NCBI GenBank assembly: GCA_034670405.1
Contig: JAXDDX010000002.1
Coordinates: 3,876,001 to 3,940,000, forward strand
Source: Hoplostethus atlanticus
Lineage: Eukaryota > Chordata > Actinopteri > Trachichthyiformes > Trachichthyidae
Length of the DNA stretch: 64,000 nucleotides
Direction of reading: 5' to 3'
Position 1 is the stretch's first letter, and every line of letters begins with the position of its first letter. The notes under the pieces were generated by a model. It did not search any database. It worked only from the letters and a program-made list of their open reading frames with translations, and had not been told where the DNA came from. Both the position numbers and the translations under genes were made by a program. Shown here piece by piece: positions 12,249 through 26,979 of this stretch.

Positions 12249-12676
12249 CATCAGAGGCAAAGAGAGGCTCCACAGATTAACTCTGCCCTTTCAACATGCG
12301 GCATTACACACACACTACAGAATGGTACAAGTCAACGCTTAATCTTACTGCCAAAACCCCTCTCCCTACACAGGAAGCACATTACAGGACGACTCTTCTG
12401 AAGGGAAAGTTCTCACAAAGCAGAGGCTCTCCTGAAGCTGAGGCATCTGTTAGGCATCTTGTACGACATGACAACCACAACCATCACTTCTAATAATGTG
12501 TTTTGCCTGAAATTCAATCCGGGGCTAAATTATTGAACCTTCCTGCATCTTTTGCCTCCTCTAATTAAAGCCGCGATGTGCTGACGCAACAGAGGAGTGG
12601 ATCGAGCGGGGAAGGTTTGTCGCTCTTACCCGTGGGTAAATTCTGTGAGCGTTAATGCGTGTGCGCGTTTGAGTGT

Positions 12677-12681
<5 letters not shown>

Positions 12682-12731
<50 letters not shown>
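12682..12731. repeat. (GA)n microsatellite
   Basis: Pure AG array of 25 units. Confidence 0.96.
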
Positions 12732-12735
<4 letters not shown>

Positions 12736-12928
12736 CCTGGGAAAGACATAAGGAGAAGAGAGAGGATAAAAGCTTTCCTTGTTTCTCGAACATTTTAATA
12801 TTTCATGAATGCTTGTTTGAAGTAGTTTTAAATATTCATGTTTTTACGCTTAGGAGGAAGAGGGAAATGATGCAAAAAAATTATTCACTCTGGCAGACTA
12901 GTGCTGCACACTGTAGGCAACCGGCTAT

Positions 12929-12952
12929 ACACACACACACACACACACACAC
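12929..12952. repeat. (CA)n microsatellite
   Basis: AC array followed by short CTCTC runs. Confidence 0.92.
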
Positions 12953-15020
12953 TCTCTCACTCACTCGCACTCTCTCTGTCTGTCTCTTTAACACAGGGAC
13001 TGGCAAGATAGTTGGTATTAAACACGGACAGCTCTGTTGTTCACAATAAGGCCGGTAGTCAGAGCAGTTGCACAGAAAGTTGACAGGATTAAGATTGGGA
13101 GTGTGTGGCGCGAGAGCAGCTGTTAAAGGCTCCTCAATTAGCAGATTAATGCCTGAGCATATGTTCTTGTCCTCTTCTTAGGCTCCTCCTCAGCGTGCCC
13201 TCGACTCCTGTGGGCATGTGTGTGTGTGTGTCTCTGTCTAACCTTATTCAAGATCGAGGCCTAACAGGCTCAAAGGCAGACGTCACTGGAAGCATACTTC
13301 TATTAGTATGTACCAAATGTACATGAACAATATGCAGCGAATTCAAAACAAAGCATGATTTGTGGCGTGTCAGACATATGCACACACACACACAGGCACT
13401 CAGCATCCTGTCTGGCACCACTGATTGTACACAGTTTCTTATCTCACTTCTTAAAATAGGATGAATGCTAACAAACCCGTTCAGCCTCGTCCAGTCAATA
13501 GAGGTGGTGGCACGGCTCCAAGAGCACTTCTATGTATGCAACGTGGAAGTTCACTTCCCCCCGGGTCGCACAGCAGGGCGGCGCATGAGGTGGATTTACT
13601 CTTCCCAAGACAAAACGTTGATCAAAGACTGTGCAGAATCTATTTGTCTACCTCTTCTGAATCTGTCATTTTCAGAAGCAAGTCAAGCTGCCAAGGTAAT
13701 TTGTAAAAGCTTTGTACCAAGGACACCAGAGCTGGAAACCTGCCTGTGTAGTCAGTTGAGTTATTTACACACAAGTGGAGCTGCTTTCTGCCACCCATTC
13801 AGAGAGACAGGATCTAAACCAGAATGATGTCTTCCTAAACAAACAGCACAACTCCTCACCCACAGTAAAGGCAGTCTGTCATTGAACCGACTGCTCCAGC
13901 TGCGCTCCAGTCGCCAAAGGCCTTGTGTGGCGCACTGTGCCCCCGATCGGCCATATCAGCAGTAATAGAGATGCTCTCAAATGCGGAAATCAATAGAGGC
14001 CGCATAAGCTCCGTTTAGATAGTGCCACACCCTTCGCTGTTGTGGTGTGTTTAGGATACAGCTGGTGCAAATGGTTTCTGATCGCCCGCGGAGCAGTTGG
14101 TGCCAGTGTAGCGCCTCTGAACAGAACCCCTGCCAGCGCTATAATGGAACCCAAATCAGACCATCAAATCGGGACAGCAGGCTTGCAAACACACTGCACA
14201 CAAACACACACACATGCACACACAAATACAAACTGGAGAAAAATACATCAATAACCCCAGAAGAAACCAAACCATCTGTCTCAAACAAACATGTATTACT
14301 TGGTCCACCACACACCAGCCAGCCGTCCACACAGGCCGGGGCGGTGGGATCAGATCAACAGTAATGGTGTGGCATGAACAAAGGCATTGCTGCCTTTCTT
14401 CCCCTTGTATCTCGGCTCCTTAACTGCGAGGTGTTGTTGCCTGGTTTCCGACGTGACCCAGAAATGTCATGTGTCGACCAGGGTTTCAGACATGTGCCTC
14501 TAAACATCCCTCGCACATCTCTGCCACCGCACTTCAAGGTGACACAGTCGATTCACAGGGTACACAGAATGTCAACTGCTTAATTTAATATCCAGGGATA
14601 ACTGTCGGCCATGACAAATTAGCTGGGAGAACAGTTGAAAAAAAAAAGCGAAATGGAATGATTGCTGCTTTGGGCTTTCTGCCCTTCAACTTGACAAGCC
14701 GAAAGCCACAGAACAACACAATGGTGCCAGTACGTAATTAAATCCATCCCTGAAGCCAAATCCTTCTCTCCGTCTTCCTGTGTCTCCCTGCAGGTACAAG
14801 CCGCTTCCCCCCCCCCCCAGGACTGAAGAGGTCTGAGGTCGGTCCTCGCAAGGGTAGGGGGTGGGGGGGAATTACACCTTCTGCCCCGGGCCAAACACAA
14901 ACCTCTGGCCCAGGGGTCACAGGGATAGAATCATGACACAGCCGCCTGTCTATTACCATCTCCCCAATCTAATAAGACCCAGCCCAACACCGCCGGACAC
15001 CCCTGACCTATATCGATCAA

Positions 15021-15047
15021 GTGTGTGTATGTGTGTGTGTGTGTGTA
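15021..15047. repeat. (GT)n microsatellite
   Basis: GT array with one interruption (GTAT). Confidence 0.9.
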
Positions 15048-15389
15048 CATGTGTTTTCTCAATCAGACAAAACAGAGCCAGACCCATTCTTCCTCATCGT
15101 GACTGACGACTGCTGTATTCATTCAGCTAATGAATTAATAATGCTGCTTTGTGGGGGTTTTTTGTTCTTTGTGCTGACTTGGATGGCCTTGTAGAACAAC
15201 GCAGGTCACGCCTGCAGTGATTTCATGTTCTCTGTTGGCAACATGAGCCACATCAATGGTGCATGTTAAGTACTAAGAAGTCAAACAGAGGCACCCTGCA
15301 ATCTGCACGTAGGTAGACACAGTAAAATATTTATGATCCATTGATGTGTTCCTCCCTAAGGGCGATGTAGACTCTTGTGATTGCTGCTC

Positions 15390-15510
15390 CATCCAAAGCT
15401 CTTAATTAGCCCATTAGGTTCGATGGCTTTAATGGGAGCAAATTAAACTGATCATTCTTTGTGGAGCTGGCGATTAAAGGGTAAATGTTTCATTATTCAG
15501 AGAGCGAACA
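15390..15510. promoter_or_regulatory. AT-rich block resembling a conserved non-coding element
   Basis: Complex sequence with CTTAATTAGCCC, CCATTAGG, GCTTTAATGG and AAATTAAACTG words, typical of homeodomain-bound enhancers. The call rests on motif density only. Confidence 0.22.
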
Positions 15511-18500
15511 CAATGAGACCCAGGTAAAAGCCAGTGGTGGACTTGCCAGGTAGAGCCATCAGTGGGAGAGACATTGTAGTACTCTCTCACGGCTGCGAGC
15601 CATCGATTAGGAGGCTCGCATCAAGCAGGCAGCCGGCACAGGACTTCGGATTGGAAAAGGTCATAGTCAGGTATGTGGAATCAATGCTGAGCACTCTGTA
15701 TTCACCATGTCTCACATTATCTGGCTGGGGGATGGTTTAACACTTTCCAAAAACAATTACCAAAGGACAAAGAGAATCTTCAATGAAGAAGGTCAGAGCT
15801 TGTGATCGGGGTGCACATCCACTGTGACAGTCAAAGTGAAACAGAAGGGGAAAACTGATATTGCTCGTTTATCACAAACATATGAGACGGCACAATGGTG
15901 GCAAGCTGTGGGGTCCTGCAGTGACATGCTGTCACAAAACACTGTTTGGCAGAGGCAATTTAATTTTCTTTCTGCTATGTGCACATCCACCACAACAGAA
16001 GGTTTTCGCAAAGGAAAAACACCAGGGGAAAGCGTCAAGCCAGCAGATAAAATGGCAATATCCCCCTAGACCATTCCAAGCATGTTAATTCCAATGTTAG
16101 AGAAAACATCTCACACTCTACCGCTATGATTTATAGTCCTGATTTGTCACATGGCGCGGCAGAATGCAGCTAGCATACTTGCATTCCTATTAGCATCTCA
16201 AGAGTCTGGAGATGTGAGGCTGAGAGGGTCAGGGTGCTAAACAGATTTCCGTGCCCCTCTCATACAGATCCTTGGCTCTGCTCTGCCTGAGCATTACACA
16301 CCAACCCCATGGCCACAGGGGCTGACTCTCAATTAAAGCACCCATTAATTACTTAAAGGAGCTTTAATCAATCAAGGCCAGATGGTGAACCTGAAAAAGA
16401 GAGCAAACTCTAGGCTGCAAGGGAAGTGCCTTTCACCCCTACTAGAGGAGAAGTGGCCAAAAAAAAGGGAGATAATCTTTACAAGCAAAGAAGGCAATCA
16501 AGCAAGGAACAGCAATCTCTATACGATCCATTTTTTTAGATTAATTCTAACAACTGAACAACTTAACAATTAGTAAAATAGCCTAAAAAAAAAAAAAATC
16601 AAACCAGTTGGTCAGGGAGCCAAAAAAGATGAAAGCTAAAACTCTCTTTTTTACACCTACTTAAGGATATAATTATTTATAGCCTACCAATTGAGTGAGC
16701 TGCCCAGGCCGTGTGTCCCTGAGGTGGTTAGCCCTAGAGTGAGGACAGAGGAGGCTACTTGGCCCTGGTGCTGCACTGGCCTGAGGCACCACATCCTCCA
16801 TCTTCATTTGTACTGCCTTAATTGGCTTTGACAGTGAACTCAAGCATGGCTGAAAAATAACCACCTCTTAGTAAACACTGTCTGAGAGACACATGTTCTC
16901 AACATGGGGAACCAGGCATCTCCATTACCCATTAGGGTGGGCAGACATGTCCCACTGACCCTCTCTTAACACCTCTTCAGAGCACATCTCACACACTGCT
17001 GTCATCTTGTCATTGGATTTCCAGTGGGAGGGAAAGGCCAATTTAGTGCAAAACGTAATGTCACAATTCCCCAAACCATTGAGGCTATGTAAAATGAATG
17101 CTGTTGAAACTGGGATTTTGTGAGGTGTGAAAAGCCAGCCACTAACTGAATGAAGCATTGCTGAGCCTGAGGTGTTCTTTGTGGCTGGTTATCGTTGCTT
17201 GCTGAGTTTGAAGATCCTAAAGAGAGACAAATTCCACCAACATTTCCTCCCTTACACTGTCAAACAGTAGGCACAGCTCCTTGTCTGTGTCAGCACTTGT
17301 GTTGGGATCATTAGGTTGCTCTGGCCTTAGTGGGGAGTTGCTTTATCAAACAAGAGAGTCAGCAGCACAGGCTGCCTGACAGTGTGGCTTCTCCAGAGCT
17401 GCCCTGCAATACTTCAAAAGACTCACAGTGGGTCCTTATGGAGAGCTCTAATGAAAAGCATGGCATGAGCCCCACTCCTTTTGATTCTGCTAGTAAGAAG
17501 TCATACATGATTGAGTAAAGGCAAGCTGAATCACAGATAAGGCGCTGAGAGGCTGAGAGGACTGGAGAGGGCAGGGTGCGAGAGACAATGGTGATATAGC
17601 ACAGAGGGTTAGACATATATTCTACTTAAAGCAAGAGGGAGTTGGACAGACGGAGGGAGAGGGCAAGAAAGATAAAGGTTAGCACATGAAGGAGCGAGAG
17701 ACATGCCTCTCGTTATTCCTTCCCTGTGTACTGCACATGCCTACTGCCATCCTGGCTATCAAAGCTGTTTATTGTGTGTGACCCGTTTCTCGTTCTCATC
17801 TCCCCGTGCAGCAGCAGCAGTATACTGGGCTGTGGTGGAAGCAGCGCCGCTGCTCTGCCATGCTTGTGCACACGGAGATCTCCCCAGCGATTACCAGATA
17901 AATGCACTTTAATTCACAACACATGCAGCGGGGTTTATATATAGACTCGCTAATTCCCCCTCGGCCACACGGCAATATGAACTCCATGGCGCACCAATTT
18001 AAGTGTGTGATGAGTCCCACGCCGACTGGCTCCACTACTTATCATATATATTACATGCGCCAGCACATGACTGGGCCACGACTCAAAGAAAATATCAGAA
18101 GCTGAAAAATTAAGATTATGGGTGGACCAATGTGGATTTTTCATTATTAATGAGGAGAGCAGTTTCCAGGGCGACTTCCCTTTTGAGAATTACCGGTGAA
18201 TCCCAGATGGAATTGGAGCTGAATACTAGGCCAAATTCAGTGGTGGATAAGTCACACGCGCAATACATTTCAACAAGCACAATGCTACAGCTTAGCAACA
18301 CGTACAGCCTACCTCAGTCCTAACGCCTGACAGTCAACACTGGGATCAGATTATACAGCTAATTGGCAGCGTTCTACTGTATCTGACACTGATAACACTG
18401 AGTGGTCCTGTAGCACATCTGCAAAGCCCCTATGTTAGCTCATTAAACAGCGAGTTCCCTCCGTGTTCCTTGGCTATCATCATGCATCATTAATTGTATC

Positions 18501-18714
18501 CTACTGCTAATCAGGTTAGCTGTACTTCCTTGGCTTTGATATCTATCTCTGTGCACGCGGCGTGACTCGCTGGCCTGTTCAGTAATAAGATGAAGTGAAC
18601 AGGTTTCCGTACCACCTGTGGACAGTTCATAGCCGTCTAAAAAAACCAAAACAACATCTTAATTTAAACTCCTTTGGCAACTGGTCTCAACATAAAAGTA
18701 ATCCGCCGCCAGAC

Positions 18715-18728
18715 AACACACACGCGCA

Positions 18729-18771
<43 letters not shown>
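18715..18771. repeat. (CA)n microsatellite
   Basis: Imperfect start, then a pure CA array from 18732. Confidence 0.95.
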
Positions 18772-18773
<2 letters not shown>

Positions 18774-20446
18774 AGCCAAATAAACACACTCGCTCAAAGC
18801 TATGAGTCATAGCATGGGTGCCAACAATCAATGGGGCTCGCCGCACCCAGCTGGCTGTAGTAGCAGAATGTATTAATTTTCTCATTTAGAAACAAATATA
18901 TACTACAAATAGATTAATGGTGTTTGATCAGCTTGGCAGAGCAATGCTAGCTGGTATGCATGGATGGTGAGTGGGGTGATGCTTGGTTGTTTATGTGTGT
19001 ATGTGTGTCCTTCTAAAACATATAGCAGCTCCTAAAAAAAGGAGGAGTCAAAAAGAGGATGACACGGCTGCCCACCTCGTGCCTGCATTCAAAGGCAAAG
19101 CTCAGGGAAGGGGTTGTTTGGCACAGAGAGAGAGAGGGGGAGGAAGAGGACAGAGGAGCTATGGAAGCCAAGGGAGCAGGGGCACAAGCGTAGAAAATTG
19201 AGGCCATGGCTCGCTCAGGACTGGGGGAGAGGGAGAAAGTAGCCCTCATTTCATACTACACAGGGTTCGGCAATTATTGGTGACAGCGGCTGGCACCAAG
19301 ATGGAGAAAAAGATTGATCCGGACAAGCAAGACTCCGTTTGCTTTGTTAAAAGTAATTAATCACTGTGGCCAGGGAGTAATGGTGCCTGGAGTGCAATGC
19401 AGTTCTGCTGAGTGTGTAGGTGCGTATGCATAATGTGTGTGTGTGTGTGTGTGCGCACATAGGCGTATGTGCAAGTATGTACATCTAACGTGTGTACGCG
19501 TGTGCCTGCATATGTTTGTGTACACATGTCTGAAACAGCTGAAGTGAGAAAATGGGAAGGATGGAGTGGGGTGGCAAAGGAGAGCTTGGGGGAAAAAAAA
19601 AGAGTAACAGGCAGACGGAGGAAAGTGGGAGGGAAAGGAGGAACATGCGCACACAGCACCCATTTACTCACATGCATGCACTCAAGAGGACCACTAGTGC
19701 AATCCATCATAAGAGGCCTATCCACACCCACTGAGCAGGGAGCTACAGCGAAGGGGGGCTGTGGATAAAGGAGGAGGGAAACGAAGTAGGGAACATTTCT
19801 TCTTTCACCTTCACTTTGCTCTGAGTAACATGCGTGTGTGTCCTCTGCTGCAGATAACTAAATATTAATAACATTCCCTCTGTTTAACCGTGGGCGTTCT
19901 TACTGTCAATCACTCTGTTTTCTTTCTGTCTGAACAGCAAACTATGGAATAAAATCAGCAACAAAATCAATTATGTCTCTGCCACGCTCATATTGCTCAG
20001 TTTTTAATTGAAAGCCAACGAACATTCATGTTTTACCCCATTAAATACGCTGCTCCTAGTCCCCATTAAAAACTGCTTCCTGCTCTCTGTCTACTCCTAT
20101 TTGTCTACTTCCTCTCCTCTAAAGTCACTTCATGCCTCCTCTATTCTTCTGTTACCTTCCTCCTTTTAAGCAGTCAAACAGTTATCCGGCTGGGCCAGAC
20201 CCAGTAAATTGCAATTATACTTTTAATTGTATCAATTTTTGTACTAGTTGCAAATATGAAGCTGCTGAGAGAAAAAAATTAAACTGAAGACATGCTGTGC
20301 ATACCGTACATCCCATTAGATTACACACACTGCCCTGAAGCCCTCAGTGCTGCGAACCACCCTCCCTCCTCCCAACCTTCTACAGTGCAGTGATAACAGC
20401 AGCAGTAGCCCACAGCAACAGAGACAACACTGATCAATAACAGAGA

Positions 20447-20448
<2 letters not shown>

Positions 20449-20483
<35 letters not shown>
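20449..20483. repeat. (CA)n microsatellite
   Basis: Pure AC array. Confidence 0.95.
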
Positions 20484-20485
<2 letters not shown>

Positions 20486-21278
20486 CACACACTACAGGGA
20501 GTCCAGTGGTCCCGCAGTAGCTGGAGGTCTTAGGGGAATGGGCGACACTTGGAGATGGGAAAATTGGATGTGAAATCGTGAGTGGAGTAAAAAAAAGAGA
20601 GAGAGGGGCGCGCTTTCCACAGCATGAAAATACTATGGGTGTCCTCTGGTGTCACATTTCTATCCCTAAGCCAAAGTGCTTTGTGTTAGCGGGGCAGCAG
20701 AGAAATGGCCACTCGTGGAGAGAGCGCTCATTGAAGTGTTAGCCATGCAGCCGCAGGCCTGGACACTAATAGAAACAGAAGCCAGGGAGCCCTCTATGTC
20801 AGAGCCCCAGCCGAGCAGAATACCAAATCCTCCTCTGACGCTAATGATTACCCCTAGCAAGGTGCAGCTCTGCAAACGAACATCAGCATAACTGCAGAGT
20901 TACATTAGCACAGGGTCTGGACCTGCCTGTCTACCCTCATAGCTCTGTGGTTCAATAGCGAGATGACGCGGCTCAGTTCGGCTAATAAGGAGAATGCCTC
21001 TATGGTCTGAGCTGATTGGCTGAGGGCTTCGTTTATCACGTCGTGTTTCTCACCTCACAGTAATAACGCATTGGTTTGACTGAGTACCAGCCAATATAGT
21101 GGGGGTTTCAGAAATGGTATGATAAATGGTGAAATGGCAGTGACCCCCTCCTATGCAGCAGGGCTATATGAATTACCTATCAGGCTACCCAGGGAGTGAT
21201 GACCCTGGCTGATGGAGCCAACCCCACCACCATCATTTACTGAGCTACTAGCCCCTGCAGGAGACCCTGCCATAACTT

Positions 21279-21342
21279 ACACACACACAGACACACACAC
21301 ACACACACACAAACACAAAACACACACACACACACACACACA
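21279..21342. repeat. Compound (CA)n microsatellite
   Basis: Three CA blocks separated by GACA and AAACACAAAA interruptions. Confidence 0.93.
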
Positions 21343-22217
21343 AGACCTCTGGACCATTTAAGGAGGGCTCACACTCATAACTTATGATTAGGTGGCACCT
21401 TGTGTGAGCAATGTTCTATTACTTAACTACGATACAGATCGTGGAACATATTGCACCATGCCGACTGAGGTAATTAGAAAGGATGAGCAGAAGGCCTTAT
21501 CTCATGTTATCATGTCTGCTTCATTTAATACTGTGTTTACCTGCAGTTTGTAAGCCCACATTAGTTCTTCTATCAGTGTACATAGTTTCCTTTTCCCACA
21601 GTTGGCATGTACTGTATATTCTCCTTACTGCAAAATGTGTTCCTGGTCTGTGTGCAGGATAATATGGTACTGCATATTTCCTAACTATTTCCTAACGCTA
21701 TCCTCCCTGCATCATTTATCATGTTGTGGCATTAAGATAACATCCTGCGCTAAGCCATCTTCTAGTGCTACTCTATGAATAAACCTCCTAATATCAGCCG
21801 GTGATGGCTCATTATGCTGGCCTATCATGCTGGGTTTCTTTTAAAGTGTTTTCTCTCCTGGGTAAAAAACATGTGCTACCATGCTTTTTCAATGCTGCTG
21901 AATTAAGCTTCTGGTTTTAAACCTTTTTCTGCTGCTCTTTTCCCCAGAGCTTGAGGAGATGAAGAGAGCTTTGGAGTGCTGAGAGAGAATTTCATTCAAC
22001 CTATGGTGCTTCATGTCCCCCTGAGGGGGTTTCCTTTCCTCTGTCAGGGGTCTTGAAGCTAAACGCCCCTGAGGAGAGGGCCGGGGCACCACTGATCTAC
22101 TGTACATACATGGCAAGCACGCCCCTGATGGAGAGGCAGGCTGTTTACAAGGCTAACCCAGCACATAAATCACACTTGATTGCTCTCCGGTGAGACTGTT
22201 CCTCTGGAGGGGTCACC

Positions 22218-22277
22218 AAAAATGTCCATATAATAATAAAAATGTTCATATAATAATAAAAATGTTCATATAATAAT
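22218..22277. repeat. 20-bp tandem repeat, about 2.9 copies
   Basis: The unit AATGTTCATATAATAATAAA occurs from 22221 with a single C/T difference in the first copy. It is AT-rich. Confidence 0.95.
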
Positions 22278-23183
22278 CAGAAAATCGTCATTCAGTCTTA
22301 CAGATAAAAAATAATGGTTTGGGACCACAGGTTACATCACTGTAACTGTGACAAATAGCTGCTGAAAAATGAACTTTAAGAAAAAAAAAATACTTTAAGG
22401 TTTTATTATTGCTTTTTATTATATATATATATATATATTTTTTTTACTCAATAGAAATTAAAACCCAACAGTGAGTGTGAGCTTTCTCTGACCACTGCTT
22501 TCAAACAGTCAAGAAACGGTAAACAGGCGCCTTATTTCTGCCCCATAAAGCTTCACAGCTGCCTAAACCCTCTCCATCAACACACACATACACAAAAAAA
22601 CAGCCACGCAAACAAAATGCTACAAAACAAAACTTGTGTGTGCATATGTGTCTGTGTGTGCATGAATGTGAGTGAGTGTGTGTGTACACGTGTGCACCCG
22701 CGTGCTCTCCTTTCATCACTGAGTTGTCTTATTAAACCCGTTGCCTGGAGAGACTAGAGTAATTACTGAGTCCCTCACCAACACCTTTTGGACTTTAGGC
22801 CAGATTCGATGTGCTGCTCCAAATGTCACACACCTTAGCTGGCAATTGAACAACACTCTCCCTCAGTGGCTCTTTTAATGGGCTTCTTCTACTAAAAATA
22901 AAAACTGCAAAAGGTCTCCCTCATAACACAAGAATATGAGATGTGGTGCTTCTATAGGGAGCATAATCTTATTTGCAGATAATGTTAATGATTATTATCC
23001 CCAATCGGGGCGACATAGTGAGTGCCATACACACATATATGTCTGTGTGTGTGTGTGATCATTCTGTTTTGACACGAGTGCACAAACATAAGGTAATAAT
23101 TGTCTACAACGAAGCAAAACACAACTCAAGGTCAGAGACCACCCACTCTTAGCACCTACAGCAACCACAGCGCAAACTTTGAC

Positions 23184-23184
<1 letters not shown>

Positions 23185-23220
<36 letters not shown>

Positions 23221-23291
23221 CTCTCTCCTCTCTCCTCTCTCTCTCTCTCTCTCCTCTCTCTCCTCTCCCCTCTCTCTCTCTCTCTCTCTCT
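23185..23291. repeat. (CT)n microsatellite with CCT interruptions
   Basis: About 107 bp of pyrimidine-only sequence, CT units broken by CC. Confidence 0.95.
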
Positions 23292-24433
23292 GAGACCTAC
23301 CTACATCCAATCTTCTCCATCTAGTCTGTTCACCCCAGTGTCACACTACAATACGTTAAGTCCAATTAATAGGCCGGTATCTATGCATGCGCTGTCACGA
23401 TGGCAGCTGTCTTACCCCCTCCTTCTTCCTGGGCACGGCTACAGCGGGTGCTCAGTGTTTATGTCACCTCTTAATTGCATTTTTCCCCCATGGTAGAGGT
23501 ATGGTTTTGTGCAGATGCCCCGAGGAAGAAAAAGAAGGTCAGGCTGCCAATTTGGAGCTGGCAGGTCGAGAGCAGCAGCAGCACTTAGTCTCGCTCGAGA
23601 AGAGAATGGAGAGCTGCTGCTCGTCTATGGAAACCAGGACAAACAAAAGAGATAAATGAAGGGGAAAGGAAGACAAATCCCACTCTTCTCTGTGCTGTCT
23701 GGTGGCTCTGGGAGAGTGACACTGGGCTTACAGGGAAGCCCTATGGTGAATAGCTACCTGTGATTGAACGGGGTCGACAGGGAACGGGATCGAAGGATTT
23801 TGGTAGGACACTTATGAGCTTTAATATGCCAGAAGATCTCCAATATCCCCGTGCATGACTGTGTTTATGTAGAGGGAGCGCAATAAAGTATATCGATGCT
23901 CTCTGACTTACTACCTACAACAACAATGAACTGTTAGAGCTCTGACCGCCATCATTCATTCAAACCGAAGAACTTCCAGGCATTGAGACTAACAGCACTT
24001 AGTGGAAGTTCAGTGAATCATAATTGCTAGCTTTACGACTTATTGAGGTATGACTCCGGGTTTATACAACATGATTAAGCAAAGACGTTTCAGCTTTAGA
24101 TCTTAAATGGAATTCAAAGTCACCTTAAGAGCAGACAGTGAAGCAAGAGTGAATCACGGGGGCACATTATGATAAAATGCCAGGAACAAAAAAAAAAAAA
24201 AAAGTCTTTGCGCAAGCTAATGAAATGCAGTGCTTACAGTGGCTAAATAACAAATGGCTTTTCAGAGAAGTTAAGAAATGTGTGCCCCAGTTTCTACTAT
24301 GTCTTCTCTGACGTGAATAGATATGGTTTGACAAAGAGGCAGTGAACCTTGGACTCTTCGTTTCTTTCCATTACTGAATAATTTCCATTAAACCATCTCA
24401 ATGTGGCAGTAGGGGAGGCACGGGAGAGGGGAG

Positions 24434-24436
<3 letters not shown>

Positions 24437-24468
<32 letters not shown>
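24437..24468. repeat. (GA)n microsatellite
   Basis: Pure AG array of 16 units. Confidence 0.94.
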
Positions 24469-24475
<7 letters not shown>

Positions 24476-25273
24476 GAGAGAGAATGAAAGGATAAGGGGG
24501 CAAAGGTAGTTAATAGGCAGCCAGACTGGGACTGCATACACACAAAAGAGGGGATAAGATTAGGCCAACAGTATATCTTTCACCACTGCACTCTGTTTGA
24601 GCCCCCCTGAAAGCACTACCTAAAAAAACTCTGAAAAAAGAAAGAAAATAATGTACTCGTGACGAAAAATCAGTTCCAGTGAAACTACATTTTGCAACAT
24701 GAAAAGAAAAAAGGCACCTATCTCTTTGGCCAGGCCTCTCCGGCGAGGGTGACTTGCACACTAAAGGACCAAGGCTATTTAAAAAAAGCAGGCGGTATAA
24801 TCTCTGTAGATCCTCCTATTTGCATTCCAGTGTGTCTGGGTCACACTGTCAATCTGTCTCTCTCCCTCCGTCTGTCGGTCAGAATCCAGAGTGTCACCGC
24901 ACCAAGTCAGGAGGACATGGCAGCTCTGGTCAGGAGTTCATCGTGGGTCAACAACTAGGTCCCACCCGGGGGGAAACCAGCCATTGTTTATGGAAAGGGA
25001 TCTTTTCCGTAGGCAGTCAGCCGTGAAGGTCTGGCCTTATTAATGCTAATATACATCCACATTACACACAGTGGAGATGGCGGACTAATTGCCAACTTGC
25101 CAATGATTAAACCGGGGTATTATTTCATCTCTCGGGTTATAAAGTGATATATCATGGTTGGTAGGGAAGAGGAGTGAGGGATGGAAGGAGGAGGCGGCAG
25201 GTGAAAGGGCGAGGAAGTAAGGTCACCCATCAAAAACACACCCATCACTCCAACGGTGACCCATCTGACCGGG

Positions 25274-25276
<3 letters not shown>

Positions 25277-25306
<30 letters not shown>
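25277..25306. repeat. (CA)n microsatellite
   Basis: Pure CA array. Confidence 0.94.
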
Positions 25307-25308
<2 letters not shown>

Positions 25309-26971
25309 ATAAAAGAACAGATGCAGCCACACAGTCTCTGCAGCTGTCCCTGCCCTTCACTCATAAACCAACATGCAGTGAATCCAGACAACAAAAGTGA
25401 ATGGTTTCTGACACCCGGGTCAATTACAGAGGTATATTTATCACAGCCCCCAGACAAACCCCACACAGAGAGAGGCTCAATCCATGTGCTACACCACAAC
25501 TACTATCTTGTAGCAGCAGAGACCATATTGTCAATGTGGCCATTATGGCCGCACAATCCAAACCCCCTCGCCTGCCCCTGAACCGACCCATTCTCCTGAC
25601 CCGGCACAGCACAGGACACGGCCATTACTGTGAATTACCTTAAACACTTGGCTTTCAACTGGGCTGAAAACTGAAGGAGCCTTTGAACATCATCTCCGTA
25701 TGCTGAAAGAGAGCCTTAGTGCTGGCCCTGAGGGACCCCGAGGGTCGGTCTCACTCTCACTCATGTTTTTCAAAACAAAAACCTTGACACAAATGGAAAG
25801 AGCAGAGATTTGGGGAAAGGTTGGGGAGAGGAAAAGGGCATGGCAGTAAAGGGGGGAGAGATTTCTTTGCCCAGAAGGACCTGAAGACATCTAAGGTCAT
25901 TTCTCCACAGATATATAAGCTATTAATCCAAAATGAATAATATGTCTGTCAGTGCTCCTCTCACTCATAGTCTCCCTCCTCCCATCTAGCATTTATTTCC
26001 TTTTGGGAGTGAATCCCTTTCAAGAATGCTTTTTGATGATGCTGACTATTCTTGGTCTCTGAGGAGCAATTACAGCTGCCCTGTCAAATACCACAACGCT
26101 CCAAAAGGACCAGTTCAGTGCCAGAGGGGCCCTCCATGCTCTCTCCATTCTCCCTTGAAGCCCCAACCTTATGAAAGTTAACGCACACCAACCCTTGAAC
26201 CCTAATGAACACACTCCAAGTCTAGACCCACCAGGACAATGATGAAAATAGGATCCTACCCCAATGTGGATTGACTATAACGACATCAGATCTGGCTCTA
26301 TACCTCAACCTATCAATCCTAACGCCACCCCAAACCTCACAAACCCCCTGCAGGGACACCTTTCAAAGACAACCCCATCCATTTTTCAAGTCCCCAGTGA
26401 ACACACCCTTATCATTAGAGGAGGAAATCCAATTCCCGTTCCCGGGCAGACCCTGAGGTCCCTAGAAGCCCACCCACATCAGAGGAAGAGGCTGTCGTCA
26501 GAGATGACTCTATTCAATCAGCTCCGTGGCCTGGGGGTGAGAGAGCGCAGTGGGCTGGATGGGGGGGGGTATCTAAACGCTCCTCATCATCACCGCCGCG
26601 TGTGTCTTTGTAGGTGTGATCATCTGGCTGGCCCTCATCCTTAATTAACCACCTCCCGAGGTCAGAATGGCACAACAGCACAGGGCTCGGTCCGCCGAAC
26701 GCCACGGCTCCCTGGAGGAGGCGAGAGGTGTTGCAGCGCAGCCGCCATGCTAATGACCGTGTGAAGCAGGTGGCAGGCCTGAACCGTCAGCCAATTAGAT
26801 CAACCCACTAGACAGTATTGATATGCAACAGTCTGTTACATGAATATCACATCATCGTTGCCAGTCTGCGGTGTGCCATTAGGTGCGTGGGACATCACCT
26901 GGGTAGCTCGGCAGTTTCTTTGACAGACTGATCTGATATGATGCGGTTGTTATGTGGCATCCATCCAGAGG

Positions 26972-26979
26972 TGACGTCA
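26972..26979. promoter_or_regulatory. CRE palindrome TGACGTCA
   Basis: A perfect 8-bp CRE consensus in intronic sequence, without visible promoter context. Confidence 0.2.

Noticed and set aside
13465-13827. 120-codon plus-strand open frame, non-repetitive
   Set aside because: No known domain, and an overlapping frame of similar length is also open. Not distinguishable from chance.
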